NCBI GenBank assembly: GCA_019752975.1
Contig: JAIELM010000181.1
Span: forward strand, 1-8,333
Direction of reading: 5' to 3'
Length of the DNA stretch: 8,333 nt
Origin: Undibacterium sp.
Lineage (GTDB): Bacteria > Pseudomonadota > Gammaproteobacteria > Burkholderiales > Burkholderiaceae_D
The translations under genes and the position numbers were made by a program. The notes below the pieces were generated by a model. That model worked only from the letters and a program-made list of their open reading frames with translations. It was not told where the DNA came from and did not search any database. Below are positions 1-5,809 of the stretch, in pieces. Numbering within the stretch: position 1 is the first letter of the stretch; each line of letters opens with the position of its first letter.

Positions 1-1506
1 AGGACGCCAATTATCCAAATTAGGAATCAGGCGCATGCTAGAAATATGTTCTACTGATTGATGGGTAGGGCCATCTTCACCCAAACCGATAGAGTCATGG
101 GTAAAAACAAATAAACTCTTGATCTTCATCAAAGCCGCCATACGTATCGCATTACGACTGTAGTCGGAGAAGGTCAAGAAAGTCGCGCCGAATGGCAAGT
201 AAGCGCCATGCAAAGCGATACCATTCATAATGGCACTCATACCAAATTCACGCACACCATAATTGATGTGATTACCGGCTTGATCGCCACGTACCGCCAC
301 ACATTCTTTCCAATTAGTGAGATTAGAACCGGTCAGATCGGCAGAACCACCCAAGAATTCTGGCAAACTAGAAGCAAAAGCTTGTATCGCATTTTGACTC
401 GCTTTGCGAGTAGCGATGTTCTCTTTTTTCTCTACACAGGCGGCTACCGCCGAGGCCACCACCGCATCAAAATTCTCTGGCAATTGCCCGTTCATACGAC
501 GAAGGAGTTCCGCCGCTTTAGCTGGATGCGCTGCGCTATAGCTCGCAAATTGTGCTTCCCATGCTTGCTCAAACTGTGCACCAGTTTGTTTCGCGTCCCA
601 TGCTGTATAGATTTCAGCAGGCACTTCAAACGGCGGATAATTCCAATTGATATTGGCACGCACCGCTGCTACTTCCTTATCGCCCAATGCAGCACCATGC
701 ACATTGTGCGTGCCTTGCATATTTGGAGAGCCTTTACCGATCACGGTTTTACAGCAAATCAGGGTTGGCTTGTCGGATGTTTTAGCAAGAAGAATCGCCG
801 CAGACACCGCATCACAATCATGTCCATCGACCGCACGAATCACATTCCAACCATACGACTCAAAACGCTTAGGCGTATCATCGGTAAACCAAGCTTCAAC
901 ATGGCCGTCTATCGAGATACCATTATCATCCCAAAACGCGATCAATTTATTTAACTTTAAAGTACCCGCCAAAGAACAGGCTTCATGCGAAATTCCTTCC
1001 ATCAAGCAGCCGTCACCCATGAAGGCGTAAGTGTGATGATCGATAAGGGCATTATCGGGAACATTAAACTCAGCGGCCAATAATTTCTCCGCCAAGGCCA
1101 TCCCTACCGCGTTACTAATTCCCTGACCGAGTGGGCCCGTAGTGGTCTCAACGCCAGGTGTGACATGCACTTCGGGATGTCCCGCAGTTTTAGAATGCAG
1201 TTGACGGAAATTTCTGATCTCATCCATAGACAAGTCATATCCAGTCAAATGCAACAAAGAATAATGCAACATAGAGCCATGGCCATTCGACAGAACGAAG
1301 CGATCACGATTAATCCATTGAGGATTATTCGGACTATGACGATAATGCCCAGACCACAAAGCAACGGCGATTTCCGCCATCCCCATAGGTGCGCCTGGAT
1401 GACCCGAATTGGCTTTTTGAACGGCATCCATGGACAAGGCGCGAATCGCATTAGCCATTTGAGGCAGAATTTCATGTTGCTTTACTAGCGGGAGTGTTGA
1501 AGTCAT
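1..1506 (-). CDS. tkt: Transketolase, N-terminal 502 residues (truncated by window edge)
   Basis: Thiamine-diphosphate enzyme of the pentose phosphate pathway that moves two-carbon ketol units between sugar phosphates in the cytoplasm. The frame is open from the ATG at 1506 to the left edge with no stop. It begins [16 protein letters not shown] and matches the transketolase pattern throughout: SGHPGAPMG with substrate-contacting His36; the thiamine-diphosphate/metal motif [14 protein letters not shown] (Gly164-Asp165-Gly166) with partner Asn195 in DDNG; the catalytic glutamate at about Glu420 in YGVREFGM; and [15 protein letters not shown] near the edge. Numbering runs about nine to ten ahead of E. 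coli TktA as I recall it, from a longer N-terminus. About 160 C-terminal residues (the third domain) lie outside. It is divergent from the polyamine gene, 111 bp between starts. No strong ribosome-binding site is visible. Several open frames on the opposite strand are shadows of this gene. Confidence 0.97.
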   Translation of the reverse strand, partial: MTSTLPLVKQHEILPQMANAIRALSMDAVQKANSGHPGAPMGMAEIAVALWSGHYRHSPNNPQWINRDRFVLSNGHGSMLHYSLLHLTGYDLSMDEIRNFRQLHSKTAGHPEVHVTPGVETTTGPLGQGISNAVGMALAEKLLAAEFNVPDNALIDHHTYAFMGDGCLMEGISHEACSLAGTLKLNKLIAFWDDNGISIDGHVEAWFTDDTPKRFESYGWNVIRAVDGHDCDAVSAAILLAKTSDKPTLICCKTVIGKGSPNMQGTHNVHGAALGDKEVAAVRANINWNYPPFEVPAEIYTAWDAKQTGAQFEQAWEAQFASYSAAHPAKAAELLRRMNGQLPENFDAVVASAVAACVEKKENIATRKASQNAIQAFASSLPEFLGGSADLTGSNLTNWKECVAVRGDQAGNHINYGVREFGMSAIMNGIALHGAYLPFGATFLTFSDYSRNAIRMAALMKIKSLFVFTHDSIGLGEDGPTHQSVEHISSMRLIPNLDNWRP

Positions 1507-1548
1507 GGTGAGTGTCAATTGAAGAAAAGCGGTTCTGGAAAGTTCGTT

Positions 1549-1557
1549 ATTTTACCA
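1549..1557 (-). promoter_or_regulatory. Candidate extended -10 element for tkt
   Basis: On the minus strand this reads TGGTAAAAT, a TGn extension joined to TAAAAT (five of six matches to TATAAT). Transcription would begin near 1542, giving a leader of about 36 nt. No good -35 hexamer lies at the usual spacing, consistent with an extended -10 promoter. Prediction only. Confidence 0.35.
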
Positions 1558-1581
1558 GAGCGCCGCGCCACCGAATACAAT
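1552..1581 (+). promoter_or_regulatory. Candidate sigma-70 promoter for the speD-speE operon
   Basis: TTACCA (1552-1557) and TACAAT (1576-1581) are separated by 18 bp, with four of six and five of six matches to consensus. Transcription would start near 1588, leaving about 30 nt before the ATG at 1618. The -35 hexamer overlaps the candidate tkt -10 element on the other strand. A start here would exclude the TTG at 1519 from the message. Confidence 0.35.
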
Positions 1582-1617
1582 TGCGCGTTTACACCACTTT
1601 TTGAGCTCCTGATTCAT

Positions 1618-2877
1618 ATGGAAGGCTACCATCTCACCGCTGATTGCTTCGATTGCCAATGCGATCAGGCGCTGCTCCTTCAAGAACATCAACTGAAAGA
1701 CTTACTCACCACGATCACCATCGATGCTGGATTAACGATTGTTGGCCAATGTTTTTATTCATTTTTACATGCCAATGGCCAAGCTGCGGGCGTTACCGGC
1801 ACCTTGCTACTCGCAGAATCCCATATCGCCATCCATACTTGGCCTGAACGCAATAGTGTGACTTTAGATGTTTACGTCTGCAATTTTCAACAAGACAACA
1901 GCAGCAAAGCGCAAAGTATTGTAGCGAATTTAACCGCCGCTTTTGCCCCCGCTAGAGTCTCACGTCAGGCATTACATCGAGGTGAAAGAGCGCCCCATTT
2001 TATTGAAAAGCTCAGCCCATATAGCACGATCAGCACACAAGTCGAAAAAATACTGCTGCAAAAAGACACACCATACCAACACATAGAGATTGCCGAAACA
2101 CCCGAATTTGGCAAAGTGATGCGCTTAGACGGTGCCATGATGACCTCGGAAAGGGATGAGTTTTTTTATCACGAATCACTAGTCCATCCCGCAGCGATCA
2201 TTCATGGCAATCCACGAACCGCACTTATCGTCGGTGGTGGCGATGGCGGCTCGACTGAAGAATTATTAAAATATCCCAGCATAGAAAGTATTACCTTGTG
2301 CGAGATCGATCACGAAGTCATCGTTTTATCTCGCCAACATTTACCCCGCATTCACGGAAACGCGTTTGACTCACCACGCGTCAAATTGCGCTGCCAAGAT
2401 GGCTTGCAGTTGGTACGCGATAGCACTGAACTATTCGACCTCATCTTACTTGATCTGTCGGACCCAGTCTCTCCCACCGGTAATGCACTGGCAGGCTCAT
2501 GCATGAGCCGTGAATTTTTTAGTGCCTGCAAACAACGTTTAACTGAAAAAGGCTTATTGGTACTACATCTAGGGAGTCCTTTTTATCACCCTTCACGTTT
2601 CTCCAGTACGCTACAAACGCTTGCCACGGTGTTTCCCACCATTCACCCCTATACGACCTTCATCCCATCATATGGCGCGATTTGGGGCTTTGCGATTGCC
2701 TCGATTGAAAGCGAAGAAAGCCACGACGCAGTGCAAATGCTACTTCCGCCTAGCACTGTAAAACAAAGACTAGAAAAGCATCACATTACAGGGCTACAAT
2801 ATTACAATGCGGAGTTACATCAAGCGATGTTCGCCTTACCTAACTACATCAAAGACTTGATCATCCATTCCAGATAG
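1618..2877 (+). CDS. speDE: Fused S-adenosylmethionine decarboxylase / spermidine synthase
   Basis: One 419-residue protein carrying two consecutive polyamine enzymes. Residues 1 to about 125 are a bacterial pyruvoyl AdoMet decarboxylase: it starts MEGYHLTADCFDC and has LLLAESHIAIHTWPE followed by LDVYVC. Ser68 is the expected self-cleavage and pyruvoyl site, with His73 and Cys88 at the spacing of Ser63/His68/Cys83 in the Thermotoga enzyme. From about 135 to the end is an aminopropyltransferase: ERDEFFYHE (178-186), the nucleotide-binding loop GGGDGG (206-211), acidic CEID, and catalytic DLSDP (Asp279, Asp282). Together they would decarboxylate AdoMet and transfer its aminopropyl group to putrescine. 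The frame extends upstream to a TTG at 1519, but family similarity begins at the ATG at 1618, so I chose that; its ribosome-binding site is weak. The segment after DLSDP (PVSPTGNALAGSCMS) departs from the usual pattern, so the exact diamine is uncertain. Such fusions are known in other bacteria. Confidence 0.93.
   Translation: MEGYHLTADCFDCQCDQALLLQEHQLKDLLTTITIDAGLTIVGQCFYSFLHANGQAAGVTGTLLLAESHIAIHTWPERNSVTLDVYVCNFQQDNSSKAQSIVANLTAAFAPARVSRQALHRGERAPHFIEKLSPYSTISTQVEKILLQKDTPYQHIEIAETPEFGKVMRLDGAMMTSERDEFFYHESLVHPAAIIHGNPRTALIVGGGDGGSTEELLKYPSIESITLCEIDHEVIVLSRQHLPRIHGNAFDSPRVKLRCQDGLQLVRDSTELFDLILLDLSDPVSPTGNALAGSCMSREFFSACKQRLTEKGLLVLHLGSPFYHPSRFSSTLQTLATVFPTIHPYTTFIPSYGAIWGFAIASIESEESHDAVQMLLPPSTVKQRLEKHHITGLQYYNAELHQAMFALPNYIKDLIIHSR
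2494..2509. repeat. Perfect 16-bp palindrome inside the SpeE domain, followed by a T-run
   Basis: GGCTCATGCATGAGCC is perfectly self-complementary. As RNA it can form a 6-bp stem with a TGCA loop, and a run of six T begins six bases after it (2515-2520). It lies within coding sequence for the unusual loop after the catalytic DLSDP motif. It resembles a weak intrinsic terminator or a protein-binding site, but could be chance. Confidence 0.5.
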
Positions 2878-2879
2878 GA
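2876..2879 (+). promoter_or_regulatory. Ribosome-binding site for the lipoprotein gene, overlapping the upstream stop
   Basis: AGGA overlaps the TAG stop of the fused polyamine gene and sits 4 nt before the ATG at 2884. The arrangement suggests translational coupling, with ribosomes finishing the upstream gene able to re-initiate at once. Confidence 0.6.
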
Positions 2880-2883
2880 AAAT

Positions 2884-3345
2884 ATGAGTTTAAGCAACTT
2901 ACCATCCGACTTGCCAATAAAAAAAATACGGCGTATCTCCAAAGCACTTCCATTGGTATTGGCAAGTTCGGCAAGCGTGATGGGACTAAGCGCATGTGAT
3001 AGCAACGACGAAGGGAACACTATCACCACCGTGCAAGACGAATACACCAGCATTGAAGCGTGTCAGGAAGACTGGGGCAATGCCAGCACTTGCCAGCCTG
3101 CACCTACGAATACAGTGACCGACTCCAACACTTCGCATTATATCGGTAGTCGTTATTATGGCCCCATCTACCCTGTCGGCGAACGCTTATTCCTGCAACG
3201 AACTTACCTAGGCAACCACCCAGCACTAGTGGCAGGACAAATACATGATCACTCGGTCACTCGGCAAGTCAGCCAACGTTCGTCCTCCAGTATTAGTCGC
3301 GGTGGCTTTGGTTCGAGTTCGCACGGCTCTTCTGGCGGAGGATAA
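2884..3345 (+). CDS. YgiB/YjfM-like (DUF1190) putative lipoprotein
   Basis: A 153-residue secreted protein of unknown function. The N-terminus is basic (KKIRR) then hydrophobic and ends in the lipobox LSAC, with Cys38 the expected lipidated residue; position +2 is Asp, which in enterobacteria retains lipoproteins in the inner membrane. Mature features match DUF1190 as I recall it: a YTSIEACQ...STCQPAP segment with a Cys pair (Cys60, Cys70), then a Ser/Gly-rich tail with SRGGFGSSS (138-146) ending in GGG. It is shorter than E. coli YgiB (about 223 residues), with only one Cys-pair segment and no central Gly-rich hydrophobic stretch. It starts 6 bp after the polyamine fusion gene and ends 5 bp before the ligase gene, so the three are almost certainly co-transcribed. 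E. coli ygiB-ygiC and yjfM-yjfC pair the same two families. Family assignment is fairly firm; function is unknown. Confidence 0.82.
   Translation: MSLSNLPSDLPIKKIRRISKALPLVLASSASVMGLSACDSNDEGNTITTVQDEYTSIEACQEDWGNASTCQPAPTNTVTDSNTSHYIGSRYYGPIYPVGERLFLQRTYLGNHPALVAGQIHDHSVTRQVSQRSSSSISRGGFGSSSHGSSGGG
3337..3342 (+). promoter_or_regulatory. Strong ribosome-binding site for the YgiC-like ligase
   Basis: GGAGGA lies 8 nt before the ATG at 3351 and is the best Shine-Dalgarno sequence in the window. It is also the last two sense codons (Gly-Gly) of the upstream lipoprotein, so the lipoprotein's terminal glycines and the ligase's translation signal are the same bases. Confidence 0.75.
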
Positions 3346-3350
3346 GCAAC

Positions 3351-4484
3351 ATGATTCGGGAAACTCTTACTCCCAGAAATGGCTGGCAAAAACAATTTGA
3401 AGCACTCGGTTTTAGCTATCATTCTATTGATGGCTTGTATTGGGATGAGCGCTACGCCTATCGCTTCACTTCAGCACAAATCGACTGCCTAGAACAAGCC
3501 AGCGAGGAATTGCACCAAATGTGCTTACAAGCTGTCGATCATGTGATACGACAAGGTCGTATCGAAAGTTTTGCCATTCCCCCAGCGTTTTGGTCCATGG
3601 TCGAGCAAAGCTGGCGCGAACAAGAATTCTCGCTGTTTGGGCGTTTTGACTTGAGCTGGAACGGCAGTGGCGCACCCAAGCTACTGGAATACAACGCCGA
3701 TACACCGACCGGCCTGGTGGAGTCAAGCGTAGCCCAATGGTATTGGCTACAGGACGTATATCCACAAGCTGATCAGTTTAATTCCCTACACGAAAAACTG
3801 GTCGCGCGTTGGCAGACATTTCCCAACAAAGGCTTGATCCACTTTAGCTGCGCTGATGCCAATGAAGAAGATGAAGGAAATCTCTCCTATTTAAGAGATA
3901 CTGCCATTCAAGCTGGGTTCGCGACTAAGCAGTGCAGTATAGAAGCGTTAGGATGGGACGCAAAAAACCTCAGCCTAGTAGACGACAATGACGCCCAGAT
4001 TAAAAATCTATTCAAACTTTATCCTTGGGAATGGCTATGTCGCGAACAGTTCGCCCCACACCTGTTAAGGCGCTCAACCCAGTTGATCGAGCCCGCATGG
4101 AAAATGATCCTTTCCAATAAGGCGATACTACCGATATTATGGGAGCTCTTCCCGCAGCATCCCAACCTTTTGCCCGCCTACACAGAAGCGAACAAAATCT
4201 CCGGCGACTATGTCAAAAAACCGCTTTATTCTCGCGAGGGAGAAAACATTTCAATTTACGCCGACGGCAAGGAGCTGCACACTCCGGGTGAATATGGGAC
4301 TGAGGGATTTATCTATCAAGGCTTTGCGCCTCAACCCAAATTTGATGACGGCATCACTCCCGCTTACACGTCTATTGGCGCATGGATAGTAGGTAACGAA
4401 GCGGCCGGCATAGGATTACGGGAAGACGAAAGTCTGATTACCAAAAACACCAGCCGTTTTGTTCCACACTATTTTGTTGATTGA
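3351..4484 (+). CDS. ygiC: YgiC/YjfC-like ATP-grasp ligase, glutathionylspermidine synthetase family
   Basis: A 377-residue ATP-grasp C-N ligase, collinear with E. coli YgiC (about 386 residues). Characterised family members use ATP to join an amine of spermidine to the glycine carboxylate of glutathione; the substrates of YgiC-type proteins are not established. Visible features: the metal-binding block RFDLSW then KLLEYNADTPTG (Arg98, Asp100, Glu113, Asn115); FKLYPWEW (221-228); EPAWKMILSNKAILPILWE with a nucleotide-binding Lys257; YVKKPLYSREGENIS (Lys289/290, Arg295); and GIGLREDESLIT near the end. Residues were assigned by analogy with the E. coli synthetase from memory. The N-terminal CHAP amidase of bifunctional E. 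coli Gss is absent, so it should ligate without hydrolysing. It is third in a tight run behind the spermidine-making fusion, which favours a polyamine or related amine as substrate. All expected catalytic residues look present. Confidence 0.9.
   Translation: MIRETLTPRNGWQKQFEALGFSYHSIDGLYWDERYAYRFTSAQIDCLEQASEELHQMCLQAVDHVIRQGRIESFAIPPAFWSMVEQSWREQEFSLFGRFDLSWNGSGAPKLLEYNADTPTGLVESSVAQWYWLQDVYPQADQFNSLHEKLVARWQTFPNKGLIHFSCADANEEDEGNLSYLRDTAIQAGFATKQCSIEALGWDAKNLSLVDDNDAQIKNLFKLYPWEWLCREQFAPHLLRRSTQLIEPAWKMILSNKAILPILWELFPQHPNLLPAYTEANKISGDYVKKPLYSREGENISIYADGKELHTPGEYGTEGFIYQGFAPQPKFDDGITPAYTSIGAWIVGNEAAGIGLREDESLITKNTSRFVPHYFVD
3545..3563. repeat. Perfect 8-bp inverted repeat with 3-nt loop inside the ligase gene
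   Basis: GATACGAC and GTCGTATC flank AAG. It would form a stable small hairpin in the message early in the ligase gene. No T-run follows, so it is not a terminator. It may be a chance result of the codons for Val-Ile-Arg-Gln-Gly-Arg-Ile. Confidence 0.45.
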
Positions 4485-4618
4485 TTGAGTTAAGTACCCC
4501 CTATGAAAATTAAAAATATTCTATTTTATTAAATTCTGAAAATCATTGGTAAAGCAATTAACTAGTCCACTTCGCGCTAGTCATTTCAACGCCTTTCCTC
4601 ACCACACAGAAAGCAAGC
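4485..4618. other. A+T-rich gap between ligase and DUF350 genes
   Basis: This 134-bp stretch holds no convincing gene; the only ATG-started frame is nine codons (from 4503). The stretch around 4503-4545 is much richer in A+T than its surroundings. I could not find a -35/-10 pair with good spacing, nor a GC stem followed by T residues. A loose repeat, ACTAG...CTAGT (4561-4581), has only 5-bp arms. Whether the DUF350 gene has its own promoter here is open. Confidence 0.4.
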
Positions 4619-5026
4619 ATGAGCACACAAATATTTAATCCCGGCCTAACCGCCTTCGCCAGCTATTTCGCCGCATCACTGGTTTTGCTGTTGGTGTTCA
4701 TCGCCATTTACGTTCGCGTCACTCCTTACAAAGAAATGAATTTGATTCGCGAAGGCAACACTGCTGCCGCAGCAAGCTTGTCCGGAGCGATACTCGGTTA
4801 CTGCCTCGCACTGGCTTCATCAATCTCACATAGCGTTAGTCTACTGGACATGCTAACGTGGGGAGCGATTGCCTTAGTGGTGCAACTTCTTGCTTTCTTT
4901 ATTGCTCGCATTATGCTGCCAGGGCTGATCCATGATGTGCCACAAAACAAACTCGCCTCTGGTATTTTTTTAGGCGTACTCAGCTTAGGCATGGGCATAC
5001 TGAATGCGGCCTGCCAAACTTATTAA
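4619..5026 (+). CDS. DUF350 (YjfL-like) inner-membrane protein
   Basis: A 135-residue integral membrane protein of unknown biochemical function. Four hydrophobic helices can be placed at about 10-33, 48-69, 75-99 and 111-132. Between helices 1 and 2 is the charged segment VTPYKEMNLIREGNTAAA, leading into SLSGAILGYCLALASSI, and the protein ends LNAACQTY; these match E. coli YjfL closely as I recall it (including TP..E..LI...NTAA, SGxxLGY and FNAAC near the end). In E. coli, yjfL is beside yjfM (DUF1190) and yjfC (YgiC family), so this gene completes the same trio even though it is 134 bp from the ligase. The conserved Asn, Glu and small residues in the helices suggest a structural or channel-like role, which is speculative. 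The ATG at 4619 has only a weak purine stretch upstream (AGAAAG). Confidence 0.88.
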   Translation: MSTQIFNPGLTAFASYFAASLVLLLVFIAIYVRVTPYKEMNLIREGNTAAAASLSGAILGYCLALASSISHSVSLLDMLTWGAIALVVQLLAFFIARIMLPGLIHDVPQNKLASGIFLGVLSLGMGILNAACQTY

Positions 5027-5061
5027 GTTTCATCACCTACTTGATCACCTGTTTGTTTACT

Positions 5062-5787
5062 ATGCCACGTTTTTTCTGCCCTTTACCGCTCGCCTTGGGT
5101 GCGCACATCAACCTCCCTTCAGATAGTACGCACCATATTTTTGTCTTGCGGCTGCAGGTGGGTGACACGATAGAGCTATTTAACGGCGAAGGTGGCTCCT
5201 ACATTGCGAGTCTCACTGAGATTTCTAAAAAAAGCGCCAGCGCCGAAGTCAAAGTCTTTTTGCCTGAGGAATATGAGTTACCGTTTAATCTGACGCTCGC
5301 TCAGGGTTTGCCTGAAGGCTCAAAGATGGATTGGATAATAGAGAAAGCGGTGGAGCTTGGCGTATCCGGCATACAGCCACTTGGCGCTCAAAGAAGTGTA
5401 GTCAGGCTCAATCCAGAAAGAGCAGAAAAGAAATTATCTCATTGGCGCGGTATCGTGGTCTCTGCCACCGAGCAATGCGGCCGTCGTCGTCTTGCCCACG
5501 TAGCTGAGCTTATCGAAGCAAAAAAATGGCTTTCTCAGCACGATATGCACAAAAGGGTGTTGCTCTCGCCACGGTCCACCACCTCCCTCGCCGATTGGGC
5601 TAGACATCAAGCGGCACAAGCGATTTGCTTAATGGTGGGGCCTGAGGGTGGTTTTTCTGACGACGAAGAACAACTCGCGATACAGCACGGCGCTATCGCG
5701 CTCAGCATGGGACCTAGAGTGCTTCGCACCGAAACTGCGGGCTTGGCGGCGATCAGCGTATTAAGTGCCGCTTGGGGTGGAATGTAA
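5062..5787 (+). CDS. rsmE: 16S rRNA (uracil(1498)-N3)-methyltransferase RsmE
   Basis: A 241-residue SPOUT-class methyltransferase that methylates N3 of U1498 in 16S rRNA, in helix 44 near the decoding site, using AdoMet. The N-terminus MPRFFCPLPL is typical of the family's PUA-like RNA-binding part. The catalytic domain shows LAQGLPEGSKMDWIIEKAVELGV, the conserved QRSVVRL, SATEQCGRR, and the two knot motifs that form the AdoMet pocket: VGPEGGFSDDE (from residue 192) and MGPRVLRTETA (216-226). Length agrees with E. coli RsmE (243). The frame extends back to a TTG at 5041, but the ATG at 5062 gives the family's standard start. It follows the DUF350 gene by 35 bp on the same strand and may share its transcript, although the function is unrelated. 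No Shine-Dalgarno sequence is evident. It converges with ubiD, the stops 22 bp apart. Confidence 0.96.
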   Translation: MPRFFCPLPLALGAHINLPSDSTHHIFVLRLQVGDTIELFNGEGGSYIASLTEISKKSASAEVKVFLPEEYELPFNLTLAQGLPEGSKMDWIIEKAVELGVSGIQPLGAQRSVVRLNPERAEKKLSHWRGIVVSATEQCGRRRLAHVAELIEAKKWLSQHDMHKRVLLSPRSTTSLADWARHQAAQAICLMVGPEGGFSDDEEQLAIQHGAIALSMGPRVLRTETAGLAAISVLSAAWGGM

Positions 5788-5809
5788 TTGGTCGATTGGT
5801 CTTTGGTTC

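Larger units (their letters stand above)
1507..1617. promoter_or_regulatory. Divergent promoter region between tkt and the speD-speE fusion
   Basis: This 111-bp gap separates two outward-facing start codons, so it should hold promoters for both directions. The middle contains an A+T-rich patch that fits a -10 element for the minus strand and, 20-30 bp further on, one for the plus strand; these are listed separately. I see no strong operator palindrome. A plus-strand frame extends back through this region to a TTG at 1519, but the encoded 33 residues do not resemble SpeD. Confidence 0.6.

Noticed and set aside
208..954. A 248-codon open frame on the plus strand, plus shorter ones at 647-1030 and 1165-1488
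   Set aside because: They lie opposite the well-conserved transketolase gene; their translations show no domain and read like antisense of it.
2992..3110. Possible disulfide-rich toxin or bacteriocin for the small secreted protein
   Set aside because: Lipobox, YTSIEACQ...C spacing, SRGGFG tail and the adjacent YgiC-like gene fit DUF1190 better.
3466..3765. A 99-codon minus-strand frame inside the ligase gene
   Set aside because: It overlaps a clearly conserved YgiC-like coding region and has no recognisable protein features or start signal.
4503..4532. A nine-codon ATG frame in the A+T-rich gap
   Set aside because: Too short, with no ribosome-binding site, and its A+T-rich codons look accidental.
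4561..4581. ACTAG...CTAGT repeat as a terminator after the ligase gene
   Set aside because: The arms are only 5 bp with an 11-nt loop, low in G+C, and no T-run follows.
5032..5050. Direct repeat ATCACCT twice, 12 bp apart, before rsmE
   Set aside because: A 7-bp A+T/C-rich repeat partly within the leader is easily due to chance, with no promoter hexamers around it.
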